From: an uncultured Alphaproteobacteria bacterium
Lineage (GTDB): Bacteria > Pseudomonadota > Alphaproteobacteria > Rs-D84
Length of the DNA stretch: 64,000 nucleotides
Assembly (NCBI GenBank): GCA_944392565.1
Contig: CALXWX010000001.1
Coordinates: forward strand, 127,444-191,443
Direction of reading: 5' to 3'
Both the position numbers and the translations under genes were made by a program. Of this stretch, positions 34,080 through 43,690 are shown one piece after another (within the stretch, counting starts at the first letter, position 1; each line of letters starts with the position of its first letter). The notes beneath the pieces were generated by a model. It was not told the origin of the DNA. It was given only the letters and a program-made list of their open reading frames with translations, and searched no databases.

Positions 34080-35093
34080 ACGAACATAACCGCCATCAAC
34101 TTTTCGCACCAAACCCTGCAATTCCATGACAACCAAAATGCTTTTTATTTCCGAAATAGATTTTTTGACAATATCTGACAATACAGATTCAGACACTGGA
34201 ATTGTTCCCAACGCATCCAACAATGAATTATCCGAATCGTAATTTTTTTTATTTTCGACATTATTTTTTTCTGATTCAAAGAAATCAGATACCCCATTAC
34301 ATAATTTTGCCGCCCCACTTTGAATCAGTGTATTTGGACCAACCGCGCGGGAATCCGACGGATGCGATGGAATTGCCCACATTTGCCGATTCATTTCTGC
34401 ACCGAATCGGGCTGTTTTCATACTGCCGGAATTCATATCCGCTTCACCAATGATCAGTTTTTCACTGATTCCGGCAATCCATCTATTGCGCTGAACAAAG
34501 TTGGTTGCGACTGGCTTGAACCCAACGGGCATTTCACTGACAATTGCGCCCCGCTCTACTATTTCCCAATACAGCGATTCGTTTTCCAACGGCCATATAT
34601 AATCCACCCCACCGGCAACAACCGCAATTGTTTGTCTGTTTCCATTTGCACGCAACGCTCCACGATGTGCCGCGGCATCTGTTCCCATTGCCATCCCAGA
34701 TACAACCGCCCACCCATGTGCCGCAAACGCATTTGCAATATCTGCGACAAAATTCATACCCGCCACGGTTGCATGCCGCGTACCAACAATTCCAACCGTT
34801 GACCGTGATAACACATCAACATTACCGCGCACACACAAGACCGGCGGGTGATTTTTAACCATTCGCAATTGCGATGGATATTCATTCATATCATCTGATA
34901 TATAACAGATACCCAATTGTTGCGCCCGTTCAATTTCACGCGAAACCGAATCTGTAATGTCTGAATTTATAACCAGCGATTGCGCCGCCGATTCCACATC
35001 ACCGAATCGTGCAATCAGTTCATTATAGCGCACAGGTCCAACCCCTGGCATACGCAAAATCACCAATTTATAAAACAAATCATCTTTATTCAT
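34074..35093 (-). CDS. dprA: DNA-processing protein DprA
   Basis: Binds incoming single-stranded DNA and loads RecA in natural transformation. The ATG at 35093 gives 339 aa; the open frame continues upstream into a terminator-like region and was not used. A helix-hairpin-helix-like N-terminus (LRMPGVGPVRYNELIARFG), the Rossmann core (VGIVGTRHATVAGMNFVADIANAF, VVSGMAMGTDAAAHRGAL, AVVAGGVDYIWPLEN, EMPVGFKPVATNFVQRNRWIAGIS) and a C-terminal winged helix (SEIKSILVVMELQGLVRKVDGGYVRV) are present. Other competence genes are absent here. Confidence 0.94.
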   Translation of the reverse strand: MNKDDLFYKLVILRMPGVGPVRYNELIARFGDVESAAQSLVINSDITDSVSREIERAQQLGICYISDDMNEYPSQLRMVKNHPPVLCVRGNVDVLSRSTVGIVGTRHATVAGMNFVADIANAFAAHGWAVVSGMAMGTDAAAHRGALRANGNRQTIAVVAGGVDYIWPLENESLYWEIVERGAIVSEMPVGFKPVATNFVQRNRWIAGISEKLIIGEADMNSGSMKTARFGAEMNRQMWAIPSHPSDSRAVGPNTLIQSGAAKLCNGVSDFFESEKNNVENKKNYDSDNSLLDALGTIPVSESVLSDIVKKSISEIKSILVVMELQGLVRKVDGGYVRV

Positions 35094-35178
35094 AATTAAT
35101 ACTATAAGAAATTTTACATATATAATAAAAGCACTTAATTTATATAATAAAAAACGCCCCACACGGGGGCGACTTTTA

Positions 35179-36087
35179 TTATTCGCGTTTCGCATTTAGC
35201 AAATATTTATAATTATAATCATCACAAACATCCGGCTTTTCTGTATTATCCCATATACGATTGCTGCATTCTTTATCCAACACCTCTAATGCATCCATAA
35301 TATCATTAAATTCACTGGGGCTGTCTTTTTTCAGCACACGCAATTGTGATAACAATAATTCATCCCCCGTCAGTGCATTTTGCCCTTCGACCGCGCCACC
35401 AATTAATTTATTTCCAAACAGTTCCATTATACCAACGCCCAGTCCGGCACCACCAACCGCACCGCCAACTGTTGCCCATGTACGCGCGGTCTTTTTTGCA
35501 TCCAGGATACGCTGGCGCAATGTTTCTTCATCCGCCCACGACCCACATGTTATATTATTTCCCATAACAAAATACTTACTGGGTATATCTGAAACATTTA
35601 TTTTTGAATCGCTGGACTTTACTTCGACCTTTACAAAACATACATTATTTTCTGGATTTTCTGTATCTTCGACCATTGTGGCATAATTCGCAGTATTGCT
35701 GTACCGGGATGCCCAAACAAAAGTATTTCCAACACCAATATTATTGCTGATACATGCCAACCGTTCTTTTTCGCGCGTGTCTTCTTCTGACTCTGATACA
35801 GAATCCTTGGTTGGTTCGACCCGAATACTGGATTTATCAGTCGTTGCCACCCCCGTATTTGCCGCCGCAATTGCATTTATTTGTTTTACAGACGCTGTTG
35901 CGCGCGCATCAGAACTGGAATCATCGGCAACATCTAGTGCAACCGTATCTGTGGTCGCAACCGTACGCGGTGCGGACATAACCATCTGTCCACGCATAGA
36001 TCGCCGTGATTGTGCCGTTGGCGTCGCCGCCAACACGGGTGCCGTAATCAAACAAATTGCAATTACAGAAACGAATTTTTTCATCAT
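35179..36087 (-). CDS. Exported protein of unknown function with Gly-zipper helix (302 aa)
   Basis: I placed the start at the ATG at 36087 (MMKKF), since GGGGAAGAG lies just upstream; the in-frame ATG at 36099 overlaps that site. Signal peptide to ITAPVLA-A, then a ~100-residue Ser/Asp/Thr-rich low-complexity part. A folded part with four Cys (ACISNN, NVCFVKVEV, ITCGSWADEETLRQRILDAKK) follows, then a Gly-rich hydrophobic helix (WATVGGAVGGAGLGVGIMELF) and a helical tail. The layout resembles the C-terminal part of the 29384/31098 proteins, without clear sequence identity. Function unknown. Confidence 0.65.
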   Translation of the reverse strand: MMKKFVSVIAICLITAPVLAATPTAQSRRSMRGQMVMSAPRTVATTDTVALDVADDSSSDARATASVKQINAIAAANTGVATTDKSSIRVEPTKDSVSESEEDTREKERLACISNNIGVGNTFVWASRYSNTANYATMVEDTENPENNVCFVKVEVKSSDSKINVSDIPSKYFVMGNNITCGSWADEETLRQRILDAKKTARTWATVGGAVGGAGLGVGIMELFGNKLIGGAVEGQNALTGDELLLSQLRVLKKDSPSEFNDIMDALEVLDKECSNRIWDNTEKPDVCDDYNYKYLLNAKRE

Positions 36088-36151
36088 TCTCTTCCCCATT
36101 TTATTGATGATATTATATCACAAAATACCAATAAAATAAAGAATAAATACT

Positions 36152-36174
36152 GGCGCCAAAATACATGGCGCCAT
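36152..36174 (-). terminator. Hairpin after plsY
   Basis: TGGCGCC / GGCGCCA arms with a 9-bp loop, directly after the plsY stop. It could also end the RNA of anything read from the left. Confidence 0.6.
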
Positions 36175-36178
36175 ATTT

Positions 36179-36787
36179 TTATTTTTTCCATTTCCAAACA
36201 ATTTTTGATTCGGTTCCCCCAATCAATCTTTTTACATTTTCACGATGCCGCCACAGGCACAACAATGCAATTGCCAATAATGGCAACCCCATTTGCACAC
36301 TGATAACAAATCCGAATACCGGCATCAAACAAAATGCAACCACCGCCCCCAGCGAAGAATACCCCGATGTCAATGCCACAATCAGCCATTCAATTCCACA
36401 GAATAAAAAGGTTAACGGACTGGTTGCCAACAACACACCAAACATAGATGAAATACCCTTGCCCCCATGGAAACGCAGCCATATTGGATAGCAATGTCCA
36501 ACAATTGCGGCAAAACCGCACCATGCACCAAACACATCACCAGCAACCGCAACACCAATAAACACTGCGGCAATCGCCTTTGCCATATCCAAAATCCATG
36601 TCAGTGCCGCCATGCGCAGTCCCCCGACACGCATAACATTTGTTGCGCCGATATTACCACTGCCAACTTTGCGCAAATCCCCCTTGCCCATCAGCTTTGT
36701 TAAAATCAGCCCCATTGGTATCGAACCCAACAGATACGAAATAATAATTGCGCCAACCGTCATAACGCCAAAAGATACAGATATCAT
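36179..36787 (-). CDS. plsY: Glycerol-3-phosphate acyltransferase PlsY
   Basis: Transfers the acyl group from acyl-phosphate to glycerol-3-phosphate, the first step of phosphatidate synthesis. 202 aa with five TM segments and all three family motifs: GSGNIGATNVMRVGG, GHCYPIWLRFHGGKG, and HRENVKRLIGGTESK near the end. It diverges from rpsT with a 72-bp gap. With plsC at 8378 and pgsA at 24809 the window holds three phospholipid-synthesis genes in separate places. Confidence 0.95.
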   Translation of the reverse strand: MISVSFGVMTVGAIIISYLLGSIPMGLILTKLMGKGDLRKVGSGNIGATNVMRVGGLRMAALTWILDMAKAIAAVFIGVAVAGDVFGAWCGFAAIVGHCYPIWLRFHGGKGISSMFGVLLATSPLTFLFCGIEWLIVALTSGYSSLGAVVAFCLMPVFGFVISVQMGLPLLAIALLCLWRHRENVKRLIGGTESKIVWKWKK

Positions 36788-36860
36788 TGTATTTTTCCTT
36801 GATTTTATGTTTGTTTTTTATAAAATAGCAAAAAACATTTCTAAATAAAAGGAAAATAAA

Positions 36861-37121
36861 GTGGCAAATCATAAGTCATCTAAAAAAAGAGTTATTGTAA
36901 CGGAAAAGAAAAATGCCGTTAATAACGCACGCCGCAGTGCTGTAAAAACAGCGGCAAAGAAAGTATTAATTGCGGTTGAATCTGGGGACAAGTCAAATGC
37001 AACAACTGCACTGCGCAATGCAGAAAGCAAAATTATGAAATCAGTTGGGAAAATCATGCCAAAGAAACGCGCGGCACGCAAAGTATCGCGTCTGACAAAA
37101 CGCGTTGCAAAAATGGCATAA
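36861..37121 (+). CDS. rpsT: 30S ribosomal protein S20
   Basis: 86 aa, basic and all-helical, beginning MANHKSSKKRVIVTEKKNAVNNARRSA and ending LTKRVAKMA, typical S20. The start codon is GTG at 36861 after AAAGGAAAAT. GTG or other weak starts are common for rpsT, whose product autoregulates translation in E. coli. Single gene with its own terminator. Confidence 0.95.
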   Translation: MANHKSSKKRVIVTEKKNAVNNARRSAVKTAAKKVLIAVESGDKSNATTALRNAESKIMKSVGKIMPKKRAARKVSRLTKRVAKMA

Positions 37122-37148
37122 TTGCCACAGTGTAAATTATAAAATTAA

Positions 37149-37178
37149 ACACCCTGCCAAACTGCGGGGTGCTTTTTT
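37149..37178 (+). terminator. Terminator after rpsT
   Basis: CACCCTGC / GCGGGGTG hairpin (one mismatch) followed by T6. Confidence 0.75.
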
Positions 37179-37234
37179 GTCATGTCACGCGCAGCATTGT
37201 AATCAAATTAACAGTACATACACCACTTTCCTCT

Positions 37235-37343
37235 CTTGTCATTGCGAGTGAAACGAAGCAATCCAGTAATTTATGCCCGCGCTTATGCGCGACTTTATTA
37301 TGACTGGATCGCCACGGTCACTGCGTTCCCTCGCGATGACAAG
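37235..37343. repeat. Interspersed repeat R1, full copy
   Basis: CTTGTCATTGCGAGTGAAAC...GCAATCCAG at the left and CTGGATCGCC...CTCGCGATGACAAG at the right form a large imperfect hairpin. The TCATTGCGAGCG..GAAGCAATCCAG core is a repeat type seen in intergenic regions of many proteobacteria. Confidence 0.85.
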
Positions 37344-37368
37344 ATAAGGAAATGCGTAAATAAAAAAA

Positions 37369-37441
37369 TAAAGCACCGTGCCAAGTTCCCCTCCGTTGGA
37401 GGGGTGCCGCGCAGCGGCGGGGTGGTCAGAGAATGCAAGAA
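37369..37441. repeat. Interspersed repeat R2, copy 1
   Basis: AATAAAGCACCGTGCCAAG, TTCCCCTCCGTTGGAGGGG, and GCCGCGCAGCGGCGGGGTGG, ending GAGAATGCAAGAA. Nearly the same as 37532-37605. Confidence 0.9.
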
Positions 37442-37451
37442 AGTGTTACAT

Positions 37452-37514
37452 CCTTGTCATTGCGAGCGCAGCGAAGCAATCCAGTAAATTATGCGCGCAC
37501 GTATGCGACAAATT
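37452..37514. repeat. Interspersed repeat R1, left half only
   Basis: CCTTGTCATTGCGAGCGCAG then GAAGCAATCCAGTAAATTATGC; the right half of the hairpin is missing. Confidence 0.85.
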
Positions 37515-37531
37515 AGTAGAACACAATAAAA

Positions 37532-37605
37532 AATAAAGCACCACACCAAGTTCCCCTCTGTGGAGGGGTGCCGCGCAGCGGCGGGGTGGTCAGAGAATGC
37601 AAGAA
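37532..37605. repeat. Interspersed repeat R2, copy 2
   Basis: Second copy of the AATAAAGCACC...TGGAGGGGTGCCGCGCAGCG...AATGCAAGAA element. Confidence 0.9.
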
Positions 37606-37647
37606 TGCGTTCCCATTCTGTCCCCGGGTACGCTGCCCCACACACCT

Positions 37648-37722
37648 CTGTCATTGCGAGCCATCACAGATGGCGTGGCAATCCAGTAAGTAATGTACGC
37701 ACGCGAATGCGCGACTTTATTT
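37648..37722. repeat. Interspersed repeat R1, diverged copy
   Basis: TCTGTCATTGCGAGCCATCA..ATGGCGTGGCAATCCAG, followed by the same GCGCGACTTTATT tail as the full copy. Confidence 0.8.
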
Positions 37723-37750
37723 GCACTCTGAACTTTGTACTCTGCACTCT

Positions 37751-37781
37751 GTAAAACACGGGGCAACGCCCCGTGTTTTAC
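37751..37781 (-). terminator. Terminator of the 964-aa Cys-rich gene
   Basis: Long perfect stem GTAAAACACGGGGC / GCCCCGTGTTTTAC with loop AAC; it contains the stop codon of the gene. Confidence 0.85.
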
Positions 37782-40698
37782 ATACTGTCATCATATACCG
37801 AATATGTCGTACCACCCGAATTTATACGCAGACTGCCCTTGGTCGCCGTTGACATATTCCCATAGAACACATCGCCATTTATACTGATGTTCAATGACGG
37901 CGTGGTCTTTTTCGTGCTGCGCAGATATATCTTTTCATCACCAACATTTAACACACGCCCGCAATCACCCGCTTCATCCGCCCCAAGCCCAGAACCAATC
38001 GTGGTTAATCCCGATGCACATGCATTACGCCCCAGTGTGGATGTTTGTGATACTGTGCCACCGGCACCCCAATATCCAACACCGACATTCACGCATCCAT
38101 CACCCGCCGTTGGAACATATTCACCACCAGAACATGTGATTTTACAATCCGATGCAGAATCATGATTTGTTAATGCCGTGCCATTGATGGTGTAATCACG
38201 GTTGCACGATGTGCATGATTTTACCATTCCGCCCGCGCTGTATGTATTACCAGTGCATGGTATACACATATTATCAAAATCGTATACCTCGCCCACAATT
38301 TGCATATTACCATATTCTTCATTAAAACCAGAATCCAATATTGCACCCGGGACAGCCTTGATATGCTGGGCAAGATTAACACCATCCCATGTGGTTGGAC
38401 TGCCCGCTTGTTGAAATATTACTGTATTTGAATCCGCTGCAACACAATATGGATTTAATGCACTGGGATCACCGGTGATTTGTACGCAGTCTGTATACGA
38501 CTGCATGCCTGTTTCTGCATAGTACTCAAATCCATCCGTTAATTCCGGACATGCGGTACATGATGTTGCCGTGCCACCCGCACTGTATGTCCCAACACCA
38601 CATTGGGTACACATATTATCAAAATCGTATGCGCTATTTTCAACAACCATTGATCCATATTCATTAAAGTCCGAACCCAATATTGCACCGGGAGCAGCCC
38701 CAATCCCCTGGGCAAGAGTAACAGCATTCCATGTGGTTGGACTGTCTGCCTGCTGCCAGATTCCTGTGTTTTGACTTGTTGCAACACAATTTGGATTTAC
38801 GGCGCTGGGGTCACGGGTAAGTTGTTGGCATTGCGTATACGACGACGCGCCCGCGCTTCCTGTGTAATCAAACCCCGGGGTTAATTCCGGACATGCGGTG
38901 CATGATGTCGCTGTGCCGCCTGCACTGTACGAACCCACGTCGCATTTCCTACATAACGCTATTAATGGATAACGACCTTCTACATGCAATACCCCATCCT
39001 GGAATTGTGAATCCAATATTGCACCTGGTTTTGCCACAACGCCAACCGCAATAACACCCCCATTCCAACTGGTTGGGCTGCTGGCTGTTTGAAGGATTAC
39101 AACAGTATCTGCAGTATCATCCGCCATACAATTTGGATTTGCTACACTGGGGTCATTTGTATATTGCGCGCATTCTGTATATGACGACGCGCCCGCGCTT
39201 GCTGTGTAATCAAACCCCGGGGTTAATGCCGGACATGCGGTACACGCGCGAACATCGCCGCCTGCACTGTATTCACCAATACCACATTGTGTGCATGTCA
39301 GACTTATCCCACTGCCCGTGACGATGGCACCCGGATCAGCCTGGAATGCTTCGTATTCGATAATTACTGCCGCAGTTGGGGTATGACCATCGGGCGGCTG
39401 ACCATACATTGCCCGCAATTCACCCGATGCGCAATAACTGCTGATATCTGTTGCACGGCGATAAAAATAACAATCATTCTCTGATTCCCATCCGGTACCA
39501 GTCCCCTGGTTCCATCCACTGACCGTTGTTGTCGGACATGCGGTACATGATGTCACATCACCACCCGCGCTGTATACGGCGCCACTGCATTGCGTACATG
39601 TTGTATCTATACCACTGCCGGAAACATATGCGCCCGGGTCGGCACGGAATGCGGTATATTCTGATGCCGTAGGCGCCCACGCCGTCGCGCTGCTGGCATA
39701 TCGGCGCAATTGCCCCGATGCGCAATATGAACTGATACTGGTTGCGTTGCGATATTCAAAACATTGCCCGTATCCAGACCATCCGGTACCGGTACCCTGG
39801 GTCCAGCCACTGGTCGCGGTTGGGCATGCGGTACATGATGTCACCACACCACCCGCGCTGTATGTTGCGCCACTGCATGGTTCACACGCTTTTGAAAAAT
39901 CAAAACCACCATCAAATTCAAATTGTAACGGATTTATTTGCGTTAAATTATTGCCAACATTAATATAACGCCCAGCATTGGCGGAAAAAAATAAAATTTC
40001 ACCATTTTCTTCCCACCTGGTATTATCATCTGCATGCACCAATATAATACCAGTACTACAATCAGCATCAAAATTAGTTATGCTGTTCGTCTGTATACAT
40101 GCCGTTGCTGTTGTTGCCCCCGATGACTCACTGTAATACTCAAATCCCTCACTTGGCGTTGGACATGATTGACATGCATCAATTGCATGCAATGAACTGT
40201 CCTTGTATGTACCCGCCGGACATTCTTTCCATACCGCATAAACAGTTGTATTGCCAGATACAGTAATTGAAAAACTGCCGTCTTCGGCATCTGGATCGGT
40301 TGACCATCCAACCAATTGATATCCCGCGCGATAAAAACTGTTGGTATTACCACTGTTTAATGTGCAAGGGTTTGTAATACATATTGAAGAAGCCGGTGCA
40401 GTTCCTGAACCACCGTTTAAATTATAAGTAATTCTTTTTGCTGCTATCATGGCACGGCTTGGACATTTATTTCCCCCCGGACAAGAATAACTGATGGTGC
40501 CCGAACCGGTTGGACATGTTTTGCATGAATTTCCAGCACTGGGGTCTGTTATGGTTCCTCCATTAAAAAATGTACCGCAATCTGATAAATAATATCCGCT
40601 GCTGCACGAAGTATATTTACGATATGCAGGGCAATTATACCCCGCCGCATCCGCAACAGATGCAAAACACAACAGAATTAATAAAGAGAAAAAAAAGT
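37778..40698 (-). pseudogene. Giant Cys-rich repeat surface protein, start codon lost or unrecognised
   Basis: The open frame encodes ~970 residues. After a signal-like stretch (FFFSLLILLCFASVADA-AGYNC) come a Cys-rich part, an InlB B-repeat/Listeria-Bacteroides unit (ITYNLNGGSGT...FYRAGYQLVGWST...VYAVW, ~80-150), then six modules of the type C..CxxGxYSAGGxxTSCTACPxLTxGFDY, and a C-terminal beta-rich part (ends TYSVYDDSM). No ATG or GTG lies in frame: the codons before FFF read T-D-H and then a stop. The only near-start is a TTG inside the signal peptide (40672), which would destroy it and has no ribosome-binding site. Either the 5' end was replaced by a rearrangement near 40698 or a rare start codon is used. 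Confidence 0.6.
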
Positions 40699-40894
40699 GG
40701 TCGGTTTATTTCGGCAACAACAGGGGGTAAAAATGCGGCAGAAATCGGGGATTTTATTTGGTAATAATATTGCTAATTTAATCCACCCTTTGGATTAGGC
40801 ATAGTTAATTCGCCCTACATGCCCCATATTATATGGATTTTTTGCATATTTTACAAGTTGAAAAATTAAATTCACACAAACAAACACCATTAAT

Positions 40895-40921
40895 AAAAAA
40901 TCCCGCAAATGCGGGATTTTT
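40895..40921 (-). terminator. Terminator after the PilN-like secretin gene
   Basis: AAAAAATCCCGC-AAAT-GCGGGATTTTTT hairpin adjacent to the stop codon. Confidence 0.85.
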
Positions 40922-42547
40922 TTAATTCAGTGGCGCGCCCCAATGTTGTTGTATTGTTCGTTCCGTATCCATCGGGCTGATTAAAACCTGGGGCGTCAAA
41001 ATAACAACCAATACATCACGGGTTGCCGATGTTTCACGCGAACCAGACAATGCCATAAAGTCCGGATCACCCAGCCCATAACGGGTATCATTATTTTCTT
41101 GCTTTTCAAATCCAGACACAACCAGCATCTGCCCCGATTCCATAATAACTTCTTGCATGAAACTGCGTTCTTCAACCTCTGGCAATTGCAATGTCACTTC
41201 ACCAATTGTCTGGGTTGACATACGCAACAATTCACGCACCGACATTCTGAACAGCAACAATATCTTGCCATTTTCCAAAACATTCGGCAACAATTGCATT
41301 GAAAATCCTGTTTCCAAATCATCTTGATCAACCGTACTGGATTCAACAGTCGTAAAGTTACGTGATTCAAACCGCTTGATATACCCAGTGGTACGCGTAT
41401 TATTTACCGGGGCGACACGATTGTTACGCGTTGTAACACCAACATTGGTAACCAATGAAACCTTGCCCTGCTTTGCCAGCGCCTGAATCAAAGCATCTGT
41501 CCCCGCCAATCCAGACAAAGACCCATTTTGAATTTGATCCTGGGTATATGCACCGGCAACCTCACTTCCACCTTCCATATGGGTTGCACCTGTGACCGCA
41601 GATACCGTATTTGATAATACTGCGATATTCATAGAACTAGCCTCTGTATTGGTCAAATTATTCTTTGGATTTGCAACAATATTCAACCCAGATGCTGAAT
41701 TAATTGCCGCCGCCAAATTCAACCCAAACGCCGAATCATTTGATATAGAAACTTGTAAAACTTTTACATCAATCGTCACCAATTGCGACAATCGCTTGTT
41801 CTGGCGTTCAATATAATCGCCAACACGTGCCAATATAGATGGCGGCGCCGTCACTGTTATTGTTCCCAAACTGCGCGATACGGTAAATGATGCATTATCA
41901 CCATCCCCGATAATGGTTTCCAGCGCGCTTTCAATTTCATCCCATTCTTTTAATGTTGATTCCAATGATACCGTATTGCCATCATCTGTTTCAACCGCAG
42001 TCTGGTATGAAACATCTGTCCCTAATGCATATAAAGTAAATGTTCTGGTTTCTGTTTCATAAAAAACAATTGCAGATTTATCATAATACCACAACAAATC
42101 TAAATCTGTTGCGATTTGCGATAACAACCCAGATAAAGATCCGGTATATGCAACATTTATAGTTTTTTTCAATTTTTCTGAATCAATCTGGCTGTCTATC
42201 TTTACCGGAATATTTGTAATCGCAGTTATATTATTTGCCACCTGCTGTAAACTGACCGGTTCATTTAATAATATTGTAATACCTGTATCCGTTTCAAATT
42301 GTGACGGCAGATTATTTCTGTGTTCCAACAGTGTTGACGACGCACCCAACCATACCCCTTCGGACATTGATACCGTATCACCACTGGCAACCTTGGCCCG
42401 CGGATTTTTTGCCATTTCAAACGCATCATACGCATTTATAAAATCCTGATCAACAGATGACGCAACCTTTACAGATTCTTCCTTGGCACATGCCGCCAAG
42501 ACAGCGCACAATCCACACATTACAAAAAATTTTATTGGTTTGCTCAT
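40922..42547 (-). CDS. pilN: Type IVB pilus secretin, PilN family lipoprotein
   Basis: 541 aa. The lipobox is LAAC (residues ~17-20). N-terminal secretin modules follow (TGITILLNEPVSLQQVANNITAITNIPVKI), then the C-terminal secretin domain with QVLQVSISNDSAFGLNL-like text (KVLQVSISN), TVDQDDLETGFSMQLLPNVLENGKILLLFRM and the closing SGQMLVVSGFEKQENNDTRYGLG..DVLVVILTPQVL. This is the R64 PilN type of outer-membrane pilus channel. The PilL/TcpQ-like gene precedes it by ~36 bp, so the two form an operon. The rest of a pilus locus (ATPase, inner-membrane core) is not here. The prepilin at 22844 is a possible substrate. Confidence 0.85.
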   Translation of the reverse strand: MSKPIKFFVMCGLCAVLAACAKEESVKVASSVDQDFINAYDAFEMAKNPRAKVASGDTVSMSEGVWLGASSTLLEHRNNLPSQFETDTGITILLNEPVSLQQVANNITAITNIPVKIDSQIDSEKLKKTINVAYTGSLSGLLSQIATDLDLLWYYDKSAIVFYETETRTFTLYALGTDVSYQTAVETDDGNTVSLESTLKEWDEIESALETIIGDGDNASFTVSRSLGTITVTAPPSILARVGDYIERQNKRLSQLVTIDVKVLQVSISNDSAFGLNLAAAINSASGLNIVANPKNNLTNTEASSMNIAVLSNTVSAVTGATHMEGGSEVAGAYTQDQIQNGSLSGLAGTDALIQALAKQGKVSLVTNVGVTTRNNRVAPVNNTRTTGYIKRFESRNFTTVESSTVDQDDLETGFSMQLLPNVLENGKILLLFRMSVRELLRMSTQTIGEVTLQLPEVEERSFMQEVIMESGQMLVVSGFEKQENNDTRYGLGDPDFMALSGSRETSATRDVLVVILTPQVLISPMDTERTIQQHWGAPLN

Positions 42548-42583
42548 CTTTATCTTCTCCTACGGCAAAATCAGATATGCAAA

Positions 42584-43510
42584 TTATTCCTCTGTTGTTG
42601 ATATAACCAATACGCGATTGCCCTTGTAAAACTTTGCATATGGGATTGGTGTTGCACGCGCAAAATTACGAACCAGTGCAGACGCCACATCAACAAAGCG
42701 CCCTTTGAATACCGCGCTGGCTTCGATCGGGTATTCACGCGATGTTGCCCAAACCAAATCCCATCCTTCCTTATTGCACCAGTCTTGTAACACTTCACGC
42801 AAAGTCTGCCCATTTGCAACAACCCACGAACGAACCTGGTCTATCAATATTGGCGCCGGTTCTGCATCTGCCGATACATCAACAGCAATTTCCGCATCCA
42901 ATGATTCTTCGGCTTGATTTGCGGCGGCGATTTCTTCCTCACTCATGCCAAATTTTGCCATAAATGCTTCATACCCATCACGATATTGTGTACAATCCGT
43001 ACGCCCACTGCGCGAAACAGTCAAAACAGACGCCCCATCATCTTCCAGCATTTCATGATTTAACAATGGCATTTCTGCACCATTACAATCATCATCAAAC
43101 CCCGCCGGAATTTGTGTACCATGCAGCATATTTGCCCCACCAGACCAACCACCATATCCTGTGCTATCACTGCCCAGATTAAAATTATTTTCAACGACCA
43201 GGTCCGCACCAATTTTTGAAACGATACGAATATTATCATCTTGTTTTGATTTAGAACACGCCCCGCTTTCACATGCAATTTCAACATCGGCGTCTGACCC
43301 CGCGATTGGCCACACTGGTATTTGCTGTGGCATTGATTGTGATGCCGTTTCATACTGTGCGGCATCATACTGAACTGTTTGTTCTTCATAAGGAACAGTT
43401 TCTTCGGTGTAATAAACCTCTGATGTGACGATCTGGGGTAAATTATCTGCGGCAAAACAATACCCCGCAGCCGTGGCAAACATTGCAACAATAAGAATCT
43501 TGCGGAACAT
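42584..43510 (-). CDS. PilL/TcpQ-domain pilus accessory protein (308 aa)
   Basis: The ATG at 43510 has AAAGGA upstream; a longer frame is not needed. Signal peptide (MFRKILIVAMFATAAGYCFA), then ~200 residues of acidic and low-complexity sequence with eight Cys. The C-terminal ~85 residues are a TcpQ/PilL domain: WVVANGQTLREVLQDWCNKEGWDLVWATSREYPIEASAVFKGRFVDVASALVRNF. In R64 and TCP systems this protein partners the secretin. The order PilL then PilN agrees with that role. Confidence 0.78.
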   Translation of the reverse strand: MFRKILIVAMFATAAGYCFAADNLPQIVTSEVYYTEETVPYEEQTVQYDAAQYETASQSMPQQIPVWPIAGSDADVEIACESGACSKSKQDDNIRIVSKIGADLVVENNFNLGSDSTGYGGWSGGANMLHGTQIPAGFDDDCNGAEMPLLNHEMLEDDGASVLTVSRSGRTDCTQYRDGYEAFMAKFGMSEEEIAAANQAEESLDAEIAVDVSADAEPAPILIDQVRSWVVANGQTLREVLQDWCNKEGWDLVWATSREYPIEASAVFKGRFVDVASALVRNFARATPIPYAKFYKGNRVLVISTTEE

Positions 43511-43641
43511 AAACGCGTCCTTTCCTGTATATTTTATCATATTATTATAATTATTATATCAACTTGACCGAATCTGTGCAAGATTAAAACGCACATTAAA
43601 ATCCACCCCAAGATAAAATCGCACGAATCGATAAAAGATGC

Positions 43642-43647
43642 TATACT
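43642..43647 (+). promoter_or_regulatory. -10 box of the suf-containing operon
   Basis: TATACT ~45 bp before the ATG at 43691; the -35 is not clear. GGCAGGAG is the ribosome-binding site. Confidence 0.4.
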
Positions 43648-43690
43648 GAATTAAAATTTACACATTGATAACCAACGGCAGGAGCATTTA

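Noticed and set aside
35094-35195. N-terminal extension of DprA
   Set aside because: It would overlap the end of the next gene and has no ribosome-binding site; the ATG at 35093 fits the family.
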